NCBI RefSeq assembly: GCF_004297125.1
Contig: NZ_SCVD01000007.1
Location: 62,001 to 126,000 of the forward strand
Direction of reading: 5' to 3'
Source: Phenylobacterium sp.
Lineage (GTDB): Bacteria; Pseudomonadota; Alphaproteobacteria; Caulobacterales; Caulobacteraceae
Length of the DNA: 64,000 nucleotides
Each line of letters opens with the position of its first letter. Within the stretch, counting starts at the first letter, position 1. Position numbers and translations under genes: made by a program. Positions 26,713 through 35,405 of the stretch are shown here, one piece after another. The notes beneath the pieces are model-generated. The model saw only the letters and a list, made by a program, of their open reading frames with translations, was not told the DNA's origin and ran no database searches.

Positions 26713-27621
26713 ATGAAGACCACGCTCGATCATCTTCCCGAAGGTAAGCGCCGTGAGCTCCAGTGGGTGCTCGAGGTGCTGTTCCGCGAATTCGAGGAAG
26801 CCACGAAGCGCAAGGCGTCGCGGCGTGGACAGGGCCGGATCCTGAAAGTGATCCTGTTCGGCAGCTACGCCCGTGGCAACTGGGTCGATGACCCGGTCGG
26901 CGGCTACAAGTCCGACTATGACCTCCTGGTCGTCGTGAACCACGACGATTTCGCCGACATGACCGAGTACTGGATGGACGCCGAGGCCCATCTGGAGCAG
27001 GCCTTCGACATCGCGCACATCCTGTCGGCGCCGGCGCAGTTCGTCGTTCACTCGCTCGCAGACATGAACCGCCAGCTCTCCCGTGGTCGTCCGTTCTTCA
27101 CGCACATCACGGACGTCGGCATCATCCTGTTCGAGACGCCCGATCATCCGTTCGCCCGGCCAGCCAAGCTGTCACCTGACGAGGCCCATCGCGAAGCGAA
27201 GGCCAACTTCGACAAGTGGTTTCCTAGCGCCGGGGGCTTCTTTGACACGGCGCAGTACGTGATCGCGCAGGGGCGAGCGAACGAGGCCGCGTTTCAGCTC
27301 CATCAAGCCACTGAGCGGTTTTACCACTGCGTCCTGCTGACCGAGACGCTCCATTCCACCAAGTCGCACAATCTGAACTTCCTGCGTGGCCAGGCCGAGC
27401 GTGTCGCGCCCGAACTGATCCCGACCTGGCCGCGGGCCAATCGGTTCGAGAAGCGATGCTGGGAGCTCCTGCGGCGCGCCTATGTCGAGGCGCGTTTCTC
27501 AGACCAATACGAAATCACGACCGAACAACTGGCGTGGCTGGTGGAACGGGTGACCGATCTGCAGCAGCGGGTCGAGGCGAGCTGTCGCACCTACCTGACC
27601 ACGATCGCGCCTAAGACCTGA
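26713..27621 (+). CDS. fused MNT nucleotidyltransferase-HEPN protein
   Basis: The 302-residue protein has a minimal nucleotidyltransferase domain (ILFGSYARGNW at 48-57, catalytic DYD at 68-70) followed by a HEPN domain (AQYVIAQGRANEAAFQLHQA and ERFYHCVLLTETLHSTKSHNL). In most MNT-HEPN toxin-antitoxin systems these are two proteins and the MNT subunit adenylylates the HEPN toxin; here both are in one chain. ATG at 26713 matches the start of the conserved part. Confidence 0.8.
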   Translation: MKTTLDHLPEGKRRELQWVLEVLFREFEEATKRKASRRGQGRILKVILFGSYARGNWVDDPVGGYKSDYDLLVVVNHDDFADMTEYWMDAEAHLEQAFDIAHILSAPAQFVVHSLADMNRQLSRGRPFFTHITDVGIILFETPDHPFARPAKLSPDEAHREAKANFDKWFPSAGGFFDTAQYVIAQGRANEAAFQLHQATERFYHCVLLTETLHSTKSHNLNFLRGQAERVAPELIPTWPRANRFEKRCWELLRRAYVEARFSDQYEITTEQLAWLVERVTDLQQRVEASCRTYLTTIAPKT

Positions 27622-27812
27622 GATCGGGCGATGACCATGGAAATCGCGGAGGCTTCGATCTAGGCGTCTTTGTGTGCCTCGCTCGGTTGCTGAGGACCGC
27701 CCTAACGTCGGGGGTGTAGCCGTCTCCTCGTATGTCCGCGGCGGAGGTTACCGGGGCGGCTCGAGTTCCATCGACCTGTCGCAAGGTGAGCCGCCGAACG
27801 GCCCGGCCTAGG

Positions 27813-28355
27813 TCAGTGCAGGAGGTCTCGGACGGTGGCGAGAGGCAGGAACAGGCGCAGGGGCTGAGAGGGCAGGGGCGCAAACCCATAGCCGGTGTAG
27901 AGCCTGAGCCTTCGTTGCACGAGGGTGGCGTCGCCGCAGTCGAGAACATCGAGCATGACGACGGCGATGCCGACGTCGTCAGCCGCCCGCGCGATCCGGG
28001 TCAGGGCGTCCACCAGCAGATCGCCGCCATAACCCTGGCCGGCGAAGCGTGTGTCGACACCGATCATGGAAATGTAGGCGGCAGGGATCTGGCCGTGACG
28101 GGGCCGGGTGCGCGCGAACCGGGCCGGGAGGTCGGTGTACTCGAGCGCGTGAGCGTTGAGGGCGTAGAAGCCGACCAGCTCACCGGCCGGTGCGACTATC
28201 ACGAAGACCCGGAGGTTGTCGGCCATCGCGAGTTTGTTGGCGGTCTTTCGGAAGAAGTTATCGACCTGCCCCACGCCGCAGGAAAAAGCCGCCCGATCGT
28301 GTTTGGCAGGATCGAGCGGCTCGATGATGGGGTGGTCAGCGCCGGATGCCGTCAC
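27813..28355 (-). CDS. GNAT acetyltransferase toxin (TacT-like)
   Basis: The 180-residue protein is a GNAT fold with the acetyl-CoA loop VDTRFAGQGYGGDLL (near 100-114) and the characteristic start EPLDPAKHDRAAFSCGVGQVDNFF of TacT toxins, which acetylate charged tRNAs. It follows its DUF1778-type antitoxin with a four-base overlap. The length is typical. Confidence 0.85.
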   Translation of the reverse strand: MTASGADHPIIEPLDPAKHDRAAFSCGVGQVDNFFRKTANKLAMADNLRVFVIVAPAGELVGFYALNAHALEYTDLPARFARTRPRHGQIPAAYISMIGVDTRFAGQGYGGDLLVDALTRIARAADDVGIAVVMLDVLDCGDATLVQRRLRLYTGYGFAPLPSQPLRLFLPLATVRDLLH

Positions 28356-28660
28356 CGGCTGGCGATCGTCGCCTTGTGACGACCGAAGGCTGCCCGCAGC
28401 TTGTCCGTGGGCGGGGCGGGATTGTCCAGCGCAGCGAAGAAGGCCGCGTGATCGACCGGCTGGAGCACGGTGCGCTCATGCGCGGCGATCGTCTCGATGG
28501 CGGAGTTGTAGGCCGCGTTCATCGTGAAGACGGAGTCGTCGACGCCCGACAGCGCGGCGGCGCGCTGGATCGCCTCCTTGATCCGAGGCTTGGTGCGGAA
28601 GTTCATCCGCTCCGTGCTTCGTTCGTCCACTTCGCTCACCTGGTCGCGGAAAGTGAGCAT
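28352..28660 (-). CDS. DUF1778 antitoxin (TacA-like)
   Basis: The 102-residue protein has a ribbon-helix-helix segment (RMNFRTKPRIKEAIQRAAALSGV) and a C-terminal toxin-binding tail (AFFAALDNPAPPTDKLRAAFGRH), as in TacA. It is first in the pair and should repress the promoter via the palindromes just upstream. The start could also be the internal Met at MNFRTKP. Confidence 0.8.
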   Translation of the reverse strand: MLTFRDQVSEVDERSTERMNFRTKPRIKEAIQRAAALSGVDDSVFTMNAAYNSAIETIAAHERTVLQPVDHAAFFAALDNPAPPTDKLRAAFGRHKATIASR

Positions 28661-28672
28661 GGCAGCCTCCTC

Positions 28673-28707
28673 AAACTTATTTAAGTTTGTACGCCACAGC
28701 GGCGTAC
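28673..28707. promoter_or_regulatory. operator region of the TacAT-like operon
   Basis: A palindrome AAACTTATTTAAGTTT (28673-28688) is followed directly by the dyad GTACGCC...GGCGTAC (28689-28707). They lie 13 bases before the antitoxin ATG, where ribbon-helix-helix antitoxins bind. The remainder of the gap to 28987 holds no gene. Confidence 0.6.
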
Positions 28708-28987
28708 AGATCAAGACGTTCCTGCAGCGGCTGCAATCGGGATGAACCGCCGCGGGGCGACGGGGCAAAGGGACTCTAGGCGGCCGCATCGGCCTGTGAC
28801 AGTCTTGTGGCCGGTGCGGGCGGTGGACCGTCCGCGCCACCGCGACGGCCGATTCACCGCCGCTGGGCGCCCGCGCCATAGAAGACTGCGTCCTAGACGC
28901 AGGAAAGCGCGGGGCGCGGGGACACTGATCCTTCGCGTTTAAGACGCCCGGTCGCCACGACGCGCGGTGCTTGTGTGAGGGGACTTC

Positions 28988-29533
28988 ATGTCCCGCCCCC
29001 AATCGAGCGGCTCGGCTCGCGTCCGAGCGGCCTATGATCGCCTGCCGGCTGGCGTTTCGACCAAGATCAGCGTGTGCGACCCGTCATGGCGCGCCCACCT
29101 CGTATGGCTCCGCGCCACCATCGGACGCCGCTTTGGATCGGATCTCGCCGACGACATCACGCAGGAGACCTACTTGCGCGTCGTGGAGCGGCCCGCGACG
29201 GAGCCCGTCGAGAACATCCGTGGTCTGCTGATGACGGTGGCCGCCAACCTCGCGCGCGACACATTCCGGCGGCGGCGAGTGCGCGTGGACCACGCGGCGG
29301 CGATCGGACCGCCTTTCCCGGAGGATGCGTGCCGACATACCGCGGAAGACGATCTTCTGGTCCGGCAAGCGGTCTTGGCCTTGCCTCCGGCGCTACGCGA
29401 CACCTTCCTCCTGAGCAAGATCGGGGGCTTGACGAACCGCGAGATCGCGCAACGCTGCGGTTTGTCGGTGCGTACTATCGACAAAAGGTTGCAGAAGGCC
29501 ATTACGCTCTTCGTGGCTCAACTTCGGGATTAG
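28988..29533 (+). CDS. ECF sigma factor, FecI-like
   Basis: The 181-residue protein has a sigma70 region 2 (LADDITQETYLRVVE) and region 4 (LPPALRDTFLLSKIGGLTNREIAQRCGLSVRTIDKRL). It is adjacent to a FecR-like anti-sigma and a TonB receptor, the layout for surface signalling in iron or other ligand uptake. GAGGGGA precedes the ATG. Confidence 0.9.
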   Translation: MSRPQSSGSARVRAAYDRLPAGVSTKISVCDPSWRAHLVWLRATIGRRFGSDLADDITQETYLRVVERPATEPVENIRGLLMTVAANLARDTFRRRRVRVDHAAAIGPPFPEDACRHTAEDDLLVRQAVLALPPALRDTFLLSKIGGLTNREIAQRCGLSVRTIDKRLQKAITLFVAQLRD

Positions 29534-29543
29534 GCTTCGGACG

Positions 29544-30530
29544 ATGGGCACCCAGCAGGGAGAAGACCGTCGCGTCCTCGAAGAGGCCGCCGCCTGGTTC
29601 ACCCGACTTAAGCGGTCGAGCGTCAGCGAGGCGACGATCGAGGAATTCTTTGCGTGGCGCGAAATGCCTGTGAACGCGGAGGCTTATGCCGAAGTTGTGG
29701 CGCGATGGCGCCAAGCGGATCGCGTGCGCAACGACCCCGAGTTGGTCGCCCTGACCGAAGCGGCGTTACGCAGGGAGACCCTTCCGACGAAATTGCGCCG
29801 GCTTCTTCGCCGTCCGCTTCTGCCCCTGAGCCTCGCAACCCTCGCCCTGGGTGGATTGCTCGTCCTCCTCGTCGCCCAGTTCCGCCCTCAGACCTATGAA
29901 ACCGACGTCGGCGCCCAACAGATCGTCCGCCTCGACGACGGCTCCGTCTTGCGACTGAACACCGACAGCAAGGTCGCGATCCATTTCGGCCGGACGCAAC
30001 GCACTGTGCGGCTTCTGCGCGGCGAAGGGTTCTTCGAGGTGGCCCACGATCCGGGGCGACCGTTCGTCGTCGAGGCTGGCGCGACGCGCGTGCGAGCGCT
30101 GGGCACGAAGTTCGACGTTCGTCGGCTCCACGCCGGGACGCAGGTGACCCTGCTGGAAGGTCGCGTTCAGGTGACGCGCTCGAGCCGCCACGACACCTGG
30201 ACGCTCAAGCCCAACCAGCAGATCACGGTCAATGGGACGGTGGCCCCGCCACGGGTAATGGACGCGACCGCAGCCAGCAGTTGGACCACGGGACATATCC
30301 GTTTCCATGAGACGCCCCTCGCTGCTGCGGTCGCTGAGGTGAACCGCTACAGCCGGACCAAGATCGTGCTGGACGCAGACCACTTGGTCGACATCCGCGT
30401 CAACGGGATGTTCGAGACGGGCAACACCCAGGCCTTTCTGTCTGCTGTCACCGAGTTGTTCGGACTCGAGGCGGTGACGACATCGGACGGCTACGTGTTG
30501 CGAAGCCGCGTCCCTGCATCCGCGGACTGA
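29544..30530 (+). CDS. FecR-family anti-sigma/transmembrane regulator
   Basis: The 328-residue protein has a cytoplasmic DUF4880-type N-terminus (AAAWFTRLKRSSVSEATIEEFFAWR), one membrane helix (PLSLATLALGGLLVLLVA, near 90-107) and a periplasmic FecR domain (YETDVGAQQIVRLDDGSVLRL...RGEGFFEVAHDPGRPFVVEAG). The C-terminal secretin/TonB-like end (HETPLAAAVAEVNRYS) contacts the receptor. It follows the sigma gene by ten bases. Confidence 0.9.
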   Translation: MGTQQGEDRRVLEEAAAWFTRLKRSSVSEATIEEFFAWREMPVNAEAYAEVVARWRQADRVRNDPELVALTEAALRRETLPTKLRRLLRRPLLPLSLATLALGGLLVLLVAQFRPQTYETDVGAQQIVRLDDGSVLRLNTDSKVAIHFGRTQRTVRLLRGEGFFEVAHDPGRPFVVEAGATRVRALGTKFDVRRLHAGTQVTLLEGRVQVTRSSRHDTWTLKPNQQITVNGTVAPPRVMDATAASSWTTGHIRFHETPLAAAVAEVNRYSRTKIVLDADHLVDIRVNGMFETGNTQAFLSAVTELFGLEAVTTSDGYVLRSRVPASAD

Positions 30531-30648
30531 ACTTTTTGCATCTCCCCGGTTCGCAAATCCGCCGACTGACGCGTCACCCTTGTGACGCTGGTCGACAATG
30601 AAGCGCCCGCCACCCCGGCAGGCCGAAAGGCGGCGTCGGGGGAGTAGA

Positions 30649-31650
30649 ATGTATCGAGCCGCCCGCGCCAGTCTGAGACGCCGTCTCCTGGCCAGCTCCG
30701 TTTGGGTTCTTGTCACCATAGCCGCACTGCCCGCCGCAGCGGCGCCAGACGCAGTTCCGGTAGATGTGGCGGCCGGCGCCCTGGATTCGGCGCTCACGTC
30801 TCTCGCAACGCAGACTCGCCAGCAGGTCCTGTACACGGCGGATCTCGTCGCCAACCGCAAGGCGCTCGCCCTCAAGGGATCGTATACGCCCGACGAGGCG
30901 CTCAGCCGCCTGCTCGCCGGCAGTGGGATCGTCGCCCGGCGGACGGGCCCCAATGTGCTTGTGCTGCAAAGCGCCGCCGCCAGCGGCCGGCCCATCGCCG
31001 GATCGGCGGCGAGCCGCCCTTTCCAAATCGCCGGGGCCTCAAACGACACTGAAGCGCCTTTTGCGACAGCGGCGCCTTCCGTGGCCCTAGCCAACTCGGC
31101 AGCGGAAGCCGTGCTGGTCGACGAGGTTCGGGTCACCGGCTCGAACCTTCGGGGGGTGTCTCCGGCGGCGGCGGTGCGGATCCTCGACCAGCAGGCACTG
31201 GAGCGGACCGGCCAAACAACGCTCACAGATGCGCTGCGCTGGCTCCCGGAGAACTTCGGCGGCGGGGCGTCCGAGGGCGCCAACACCTCCGGCTCCGATC
31301 GGCTGGCGCGCAACGGCACCTACGGCACCGCTCTGAACCTGCGCGGCCTTGGCAACAACGCCACACTGGTGCTGATCAACGGCAAGCGGGTTTCGGGCTC
31401 GGGTGCGTTCGGCGACTTCGTCGACATCTCGACGATCCCGTCCGCCGCCGTGGCCCGCGTGGAAGTGCTCCTGGACGGCGCCTCGGCAATCTACAACGCC
31501 GGGCCGGCGCGGGTCGCCGCGCTCGGCCGCGTGCCGTCGATCCCCGAGACGCGGGCCTACGTCCAGGCGGTGGTCGAGTGCTACCTCGCGCTCAGCGCCG
31601 GGCGCGGCGTCCGGCGCGCCAGCGAATGCCGTGCGGCGGTGTCGCCATGA
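30649..31650 (+). pseudogene. TonB-dependent receptor N-terminus fused to lytic transglycosylase tail
   Basis: The frame starts with a signal peptide (LLASSVWVLVTIAALPAAAAP), an STN signalling domain (VPVDVAAGALDSALTSLA to NVLVL) and the plug domain (VTGSNLRG...TLVLINGKRV...VARVEVLLDGASAIY). At about 31496-31505 it switches to ARVAALGRVPSIPETRAYVQ and CYLALSAGRGVRRASECR, the tail of the lytic transglycosylases found in conjugative elements. The beta-barrel is missing, so the receptor cannot work. A four-base overlap with the next gene belongs to the transglycosylase operon. I read this as a recombination scar. Confidence 0.8.
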
Positions 31651-31910
31651 TCGCGGGGCCCGAGCTGACCGTCGCACCGGCGCACGAGGACGACGCCGAC
31701 CTGCTGACGCGGGCCCAGGCCTCGGAGTACCTGCGCCGTTTCCATATCCAGATGAAGGTCCCCACGCTGGCCCGACTCTGGTCGGTCGGCGGCGACGGCC
31801 CGCCCTGCCGACACATAAGAGGCAAGCCCTGGTACCCGCGGGGGGAGCTGCGGGCCTGGGCGCTGTCGCAGCAGACCCGGCTTCGGCGGTCGCGAAGGGA
31901 GACGCGGTGA
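31647..31910 (+). CDS. helix-turn-helix protein of an integrative element
   Basis: The 87-residue protein (LLTRAQASEYLRRFHIQMKVPTLARLW...PPCRHIRGKPWYPRGELRAWAL) is an excisionase-like winged helix seen in alphaproteobacterial conjugative elements. It overlaps the transglycosylase-tail stop by four bases. Probably regulates element functions. Confidence 0.65.
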   Translation: MIAGPELTVAPAHEDDADLLTRAQASEYLRRFHIQMKVPTLARLWSVGGDGPPCRHIRGKPWYPRGELRAWALSQQTRLRRSRRETR

Positions 31911-31941
31911 TGATGGGCGTCGTGGGAAGGGCAGAGGCAGC

Positions 31942-32373
31942 ATGACCCAGTGGACCGACTTCCTCGATCCGGAAGGACCGGATGGGGCCTATCTGCCCTG
32001 GAAGCGGGTTGAACCGCGGGTCGGCATCAGCCGCACCACGGCGTGGCGCCTGCAACGATCGGGCGATTTCCCGAAGCCCTACGTCGTGTCACCCGGCCGG
32101 GTCGCCTACAAGGAAAGCGAAGTCGAAGCCTGGAAGGCGTCGCGCGGCCACCGTGACGAACGCCTGGCCGAGAGGTCTCCGGTCGACGCGCGGGCGTCCT
32201 CCCGGCCTAAAGCATCGGGCCCGGCCGAGTCGCCCTGCGTTCTGGACGCGGGCAAGTCCCCAACCCCCGCGTCCGCGGCGACGGCGTCGCAGATCGCAAC
32301 CGAACGCGCTGCGCCCCTCGCGCAGGCGAGCCGCAAGCGCGGGGACAGTCGCCAGATCACGTTCGACTTCTAA
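31942..32373 (+). CDS. AlpA-family phage/element regulatory protein
   Basis: The 143-residue protein carries an AlpA-type MerR-like HTH (LPWKRVEPRVGISRTTAWRL, FPKPYVVSPGRVAYKESEVEAW) in residues 18-67, followed by a low-complexity tail ending QITFDF. AlpA-like proteins activate excision or transfer genes. AGAGG precedes the ATG. Confidence 0.8.
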   Translation: MTQWTDFLDPEGPDGAYLPWKRVEPRVGISRTTAWRLQRSGDFPKPYVVSPGRVAYKESEVEAWKASRGHRDERLAERSPVDARASSRPKASGPAESPCVLDAGKSPTPASAATASQIATERAAPLAQASRKRGDSRQITFDF

Positions 32374-32447
32374 GCGACCCCCGAGGCCTGACTCACGGGC
32401 GTGAAACTTGACGTGCCAAGCGGGGCCACGCCGGATAGAGGCATCTC

Positions 32448-32759
32448 ATGGACTTTGTCGACGTCATCGGCGCCTCCGGCGCGGCCTACCGTTTTCGAGC
32501 GGCCACGCTGGAGCAGCTTCCGGTCACCGCCGGAAACCTCATCGTGGCGACGGGCGCGCCGCCGCGCCTGGACGTGCGGCTCTGCGCCTCCGCCCACACC
32601 CTGCAGAAAGCTGCGCCGGCGGCGCGCGACGCGCTGGCCGCCGCCCGCAGCGGGCAGGTCTTCATCCGCCTCAACATCGCGCGCGCCACGCGAGAGGCCG
32701 AACATGCCGACATCGTGGCCGCCTTCGCGCCCGACCTGGATCTCCCGGACTTGGACTGA
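32448..32759 (+). CDS. small hypothetical element protein
   Basis: The 103-residue product (MDFVDVIGASGAAYRFRAAT...NLIVATGAPPRLDVRLC...FIRLNIARATREAEHADIVAAF) looks like a small folded alpha/beta protein; no family recognised. GAGG precedes the ATG. It follows the AlpA-like gene in the same direction. Confidence 0.55.
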   Translation: MDFVDVIGASGAAYRFRAATLEQLPVTAGNLIVATGAPPRLDVRLCASAHTLQKAAPAARDALAAARSGQVFIRLNIARATREAEHADIVAAFAPDLDLPDLD

Positions 32760-32830
32760 CGCGCGCCAAGGGCCAGGAGCCGCTTGACCCCCGCACCATG
32801 AGGCCACCTCGGGACGCCGTAGCTGGCGTT

Positions 32831-32990
32831 CGACCGTTCCAAGGTGAGGATCTCGCTCTTCCGGCCGCCCGTGGGCATCAGCAACCGCACCGCATCCGCC
32901 ATGGTCGTCCGTATGCGGCCCCGGCAGCATGGCGCCGTGGTCGTGTCGCGGCAGCGCTCGGCCGGGCCCGCGAGGACGGGCACCAGAACC
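32831..32990 (-). pseudogene. relics of a tyrosine integrase and of a MerR-type regulator
   Basis: On the minus strand 32902-32831 reads MADAVRLLMPTGGRKSEILT, like the start of a tyrosine-recombinase catalytic domain (box I RxxE). Just before it (about 32990-32925) reads GPAERCRDTTTAPC, the C-terminus of a MerR protein; its DNA is about 85% identical to the 3' end of the intact merR-like gene (34961-35016). Both are scraps. Confidence 0.4.
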
Positions 32991-33040
32991 GGGCCAGCGC
33001 GGCTTCCGCTGGCTTGCGCACACTCCGGGATTGCGTCGGA

Positions 33041-33083
33041 TTAAGCCGACATAATGGTTGAATTTGTCGGCTTAAACCGACAA
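33041..33083. promoter_or_regulatory. hipBA operator repeats
   Basis: TTAAGCCGACA (33041-33051) and TGTCGGCTTAA (33065-33075) form a dyad, and the second half extends into a further near-palindrome TTGTCGGCTTAAACCGACAA. They lie 24 to 66 bases upstream of hipB, as expected for autorepression. Confidence 0.6.
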
Positions 33084-33106
33084 ACTGACGCCTTGGGAGG
33101 ATTTCC

Positions 33107-33445
33107 ATGCGTCGCGGCCACCTGCTGACCACCCCGCCCTACGAGGTCGAAAGCGCCCTGAAGCGCCTCGGCGCGGATCTGCGCACGGCGCGCCTGCGCC
33201 GCAACATCACCCTGGCCGAAGTGGCCGAGCGCATCGGCGCCAGCCGGGAGGTGGTGGGCGACGCTGAGCACGGCAAGCCGTCCACGAGCGTGGCGGTCTA
33301 TGCGGCCCTTCTGTGGTCCTACGGGATGTCGGAGCGACTGGGGGGACTGGCCGATCCGACGTCGGATGACGAGGGGCTGCGCCTTGCCGCGCTGCGGGAG
33401 CGGCGACACGCCCGCGCGCCCCAGCCGCTCGACGATGACTTCTGA
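33107..33445 (+). CDS. HipB-like XRE antitoxin
   Basis: The 112-residue protein has an XRE helix-turn-helix at about residues 21-75 (LGADLRTARLRRNITLAEVAERIGASREVVGDAEHG) and a polar tail. It precedes a HipA kinase gene by nine bases. GGGAGGA precedes the ATG. It should neutralise HipA and repress the operon. Confidence 0.85.
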   Translation: MRRGHLLTTPPYEVESALKRLGADLRTARLRRNITLAEVAERIGASREVVGDAEHGKPSTSVAVYAALLWSYGMSERLGGLADPTSDDEGLRLAALRERRHARAPQPLDDDF

Positions 33446-33453
33446 GCGCGCCG

Positions 33454-34692
33454 ATGCCTGCGGCCTATGTCTACATCACCCTGCCCGGCGCAACGGAGGC
33501 GGTCACCGCCGGGCGTTTCGAGCACACCGTCGAGCGCAACGGCGTGGCCGTCGGCCGGTTCGTCTACGGCCGCCGCTACCGCGAGCGGCCGGACGCCGTC
33601 GAGATCGACCCGGTCGAGCTCCGCCTGGGCCGCGCCGGCTTCGAGACGGTGCGGCTGGGCGGCGTCTTCGGAGCTCTCCGCGACTCCGGCCCGGACTACT
33701 GGGGCCGGCGCGTCATCGAAAAGCACGCCGGCCTCGGCCAGCTCGGCGAGCTCGACTATCTGCTGCACTCCCCCGACGACCGGGCGGGCGCGCTGGGTTT
33801 CGGTCTCGGCGTGGAGCCGCCCGCGCCGGCGCGCCAGTTCAACAAGACCTGGGACCTCGAGAAACTGCAGACCCTTGCCGAGGCGTTGCTCGCCGATGAG
33901 CCGCCCAAGGACGCCGCCCAGGTGGAAGAGCTGCTGCTGCTTGGCACCTCCATGGGCGGGGCGCGGCCGAAGGTGGTGGTGGAGAGCCAGGACGCATTGT
34001 GGCTCGCCAAGTTCAACCGCCACGACGACCGCTGGAACATGGCCCGCGTGGAGCATGCGACGCTAGAGCTCGCGCGCCGCTGCGGCCTGCAGGTGGCCGA
34101 CTCACAGGTCGTCACCGTGGGTGGCCGCGACGTCCTGATGGTGAAGCGCTTCGACCGGACGCGCGTGCAGGACGGCTACGCCCGCGCCCGCATGGTGAGC
34201 GCCTTGACGCTTCTCGAAACCGACGAAACCCCGGATGGACGGGCTCGCTGGTCGTACATTCTGCTGGCCGAGACCCTGCGGCGGATCAGCGAACGCCCAG
34301 CGGAAGACGCCCGCGAGCTGTTCGGGCGCATGGCGTTCAACGCGCTGATCTCCAACACCGACGACCATCCGCGCAACCACGCGGCGCTCGCGCCGGGCCC
34401 CGGCTGGCGGCTGTCGCCGGCCTACGACCTCACGCCGACGCCGGCCTTCGCGGAGGAGCGGCGCGACCTCGCCATGACCTGCGGCGCCCAGGGGCGCTTC
34501 GCCAACGCCGGCAACCTCCTCAGCGAGTGCCGCCGGTTCCTTCTCGACCCGGACGCGGCTGCGGCGCTCGTCGACCAGCTGGAGGCCGCCGTTCAACAGC
34601 AGTGGTACGGCGTTGCCCGCAACTGCGGAGTCAGCGAGGCCGACTGCGAGGCCATCCGCCGGGCTTACGTCTATCCGGGGTTCCGCGCCTGA
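33454..34692 (+). CDS. HipA-like serine/threonine kinase toxin
   Basis: The 412-residue protein has a HipA N-terminal domain (FEHTVERNGVAVGRFVYG...) and a kinase domain with GTSMGGARPKVVV (glycine loop and lysine), the catalytic loop SNTDDHPRNHA and metal-binding LSPAYDLTPTP. HipA toxins phosphorylate aminoacyl-tRNA synthetases. The length is standard. No truncation is seen. Confidence 0.9.
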   Translation: MPAAYVYITLPGATEAVTAGRFEHTVERNGVAVGRFVYGRRYRERPDAVEIDPVELRLGRAGFETVRLGGVFGALRDSGPDYWGRRVIEKHAGLGQLGELDYLLHSPDDRAGALGFGLGVEPPAPARQFNKTWDLEKLQTLAEALLADEPPKDAAQVEELLLLGTSMGGARPKVVVESQDALWLAKFNRHDDRWNMARVEHATLELARRCGLQVADSQVVTVGGRDVLMVKRFDRTRVQDGYARARMVSALTLLETDETPDGRARWSYILLAETLRRISERPAEDARELFGRMAFNALISNTDDHPRNHAALAPGPGWRLSPAYDLTPTPAFAEERRDLAMTCGAQGRFANAGNLLSECRRFLLDPDAAAALVDQLEAAVQQQWYGVARNCGVSEADCEAIRRAYVYPGFRA

Positions 34693-34927
34693 AGTCCGGC
34701 GCGCTGGCGCTTCTTGTGGCGACGCTGCGCAACAAAGCCATCGCTCCGCGCCAGCCCCGCCAGGCGAGATCAGCCCTCCCAAGATGGACGTCCGGCGGTA
34801 CACGTACGAAGGCGCGCCGCTGCTCGCTGTGGCGCGCATCTACCAGGGCCAGACGACGAATGTCCGCACGCCGGGTGGCGGCTTCGCGCCGGTCTCGTCC
34901 TTTAGCGCGCCGGTGCGGCGACGGCCT

Positions 34928-35341
34928 TCAGGCAGCCGCCTCGAGCAGATCGAGCACCGAGCAGGATGGCGCCGCGGCCGTGTCGCGGCAGCGCTCGACC
35001 GTGCCCGCGAGGATGGCCTCCAGCCGCACGAGGTCGGCGATCTTGGTGCGCACATCCTGGAGATGGTCAGACGCGATCACCCGCACCTCCTCGCAGGATC
35101 GACGATGAGGTTCGGCGAGGCCCAGGAGCGCGCGGATGCCATCGATGCCGAACCCCAGCTCGCGGGCGCGCCGGATGAAGGCGAGGCGCTGCCGGTGCGC
35201 GGGCTCGTAGAGCCGGTGCCCGCCTTCCGTGCGTCCCGGTTCCGGCATCAGGCCGATCCGCTCGTAGTACCGGATGGTCTCGAGGTTCACGCCGCTCAAC
35301 CCGGCGAGCTTGCCGATCGTCAACCCCGTGCGCCCAGGCAT
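34928..35341 (-). CDS. merR: MerR mercury-responsive regulator
   Basis: The 137-residue protein has the MerR winged helix (LTIGKLAGLSGVNLETIRYYER, 7-28; GHRLYEP), a dimer helix and three cysteines at 83, 118 and 127 with the spacing of the mercury-binding cysteines of MerR. It diverges from a MerT-like gene with a shared palindromic promoter. A mercury sensor is the best reading; other thiophilic metals are possible. Confidence 0.85.
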   Translation of the reverse strand: MPGRTGLTIGKLAGLSGVNLETIRYYERIGLMPEPGRTEGGHRLYEPAHRQRLAFIRRARELGFGIDGIRALLGLAEPHRRSCEEVRVIASDHLQDVRTKIADLVRLEAILAGTVERCRDTAAAPSCSVLDLLEAAA

Positions 35342-35351
35342 GGAAAACCTC

Positions 35352-35382
35352 TTGATCCCGTAGTGACTACGGGTTGCAGGCT
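35352..35382 (+). promoter_or_regulatory. MerR-type promoter with dyad
   Basis: The dyad CCCGTAG-TGA-CTACGGG (35357-35373) sits between a -35-like TTGATC (35352-35357) and a -10-like element about 19 bases on, the long spacer typical of MerR-activated promoters. Confidence 0.65.
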
Positions 35383-35405
35383 AGCGTCATTGGCTGTGAG
35401 AGGCG

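Noticed and set aside
32408..33061. Long plus-strand frame across the small element gene and the integrase scrap
   Set aside because: Arginine/alanine noise; the supported gene is in another frame.
34780..34927. Peptide-like stretch after hipA (MDVRRYTYEGAPLLAVARIY)
   Set aside because: It runs into the antisense of merR without a stop and has no ribosome site; too weak to call.
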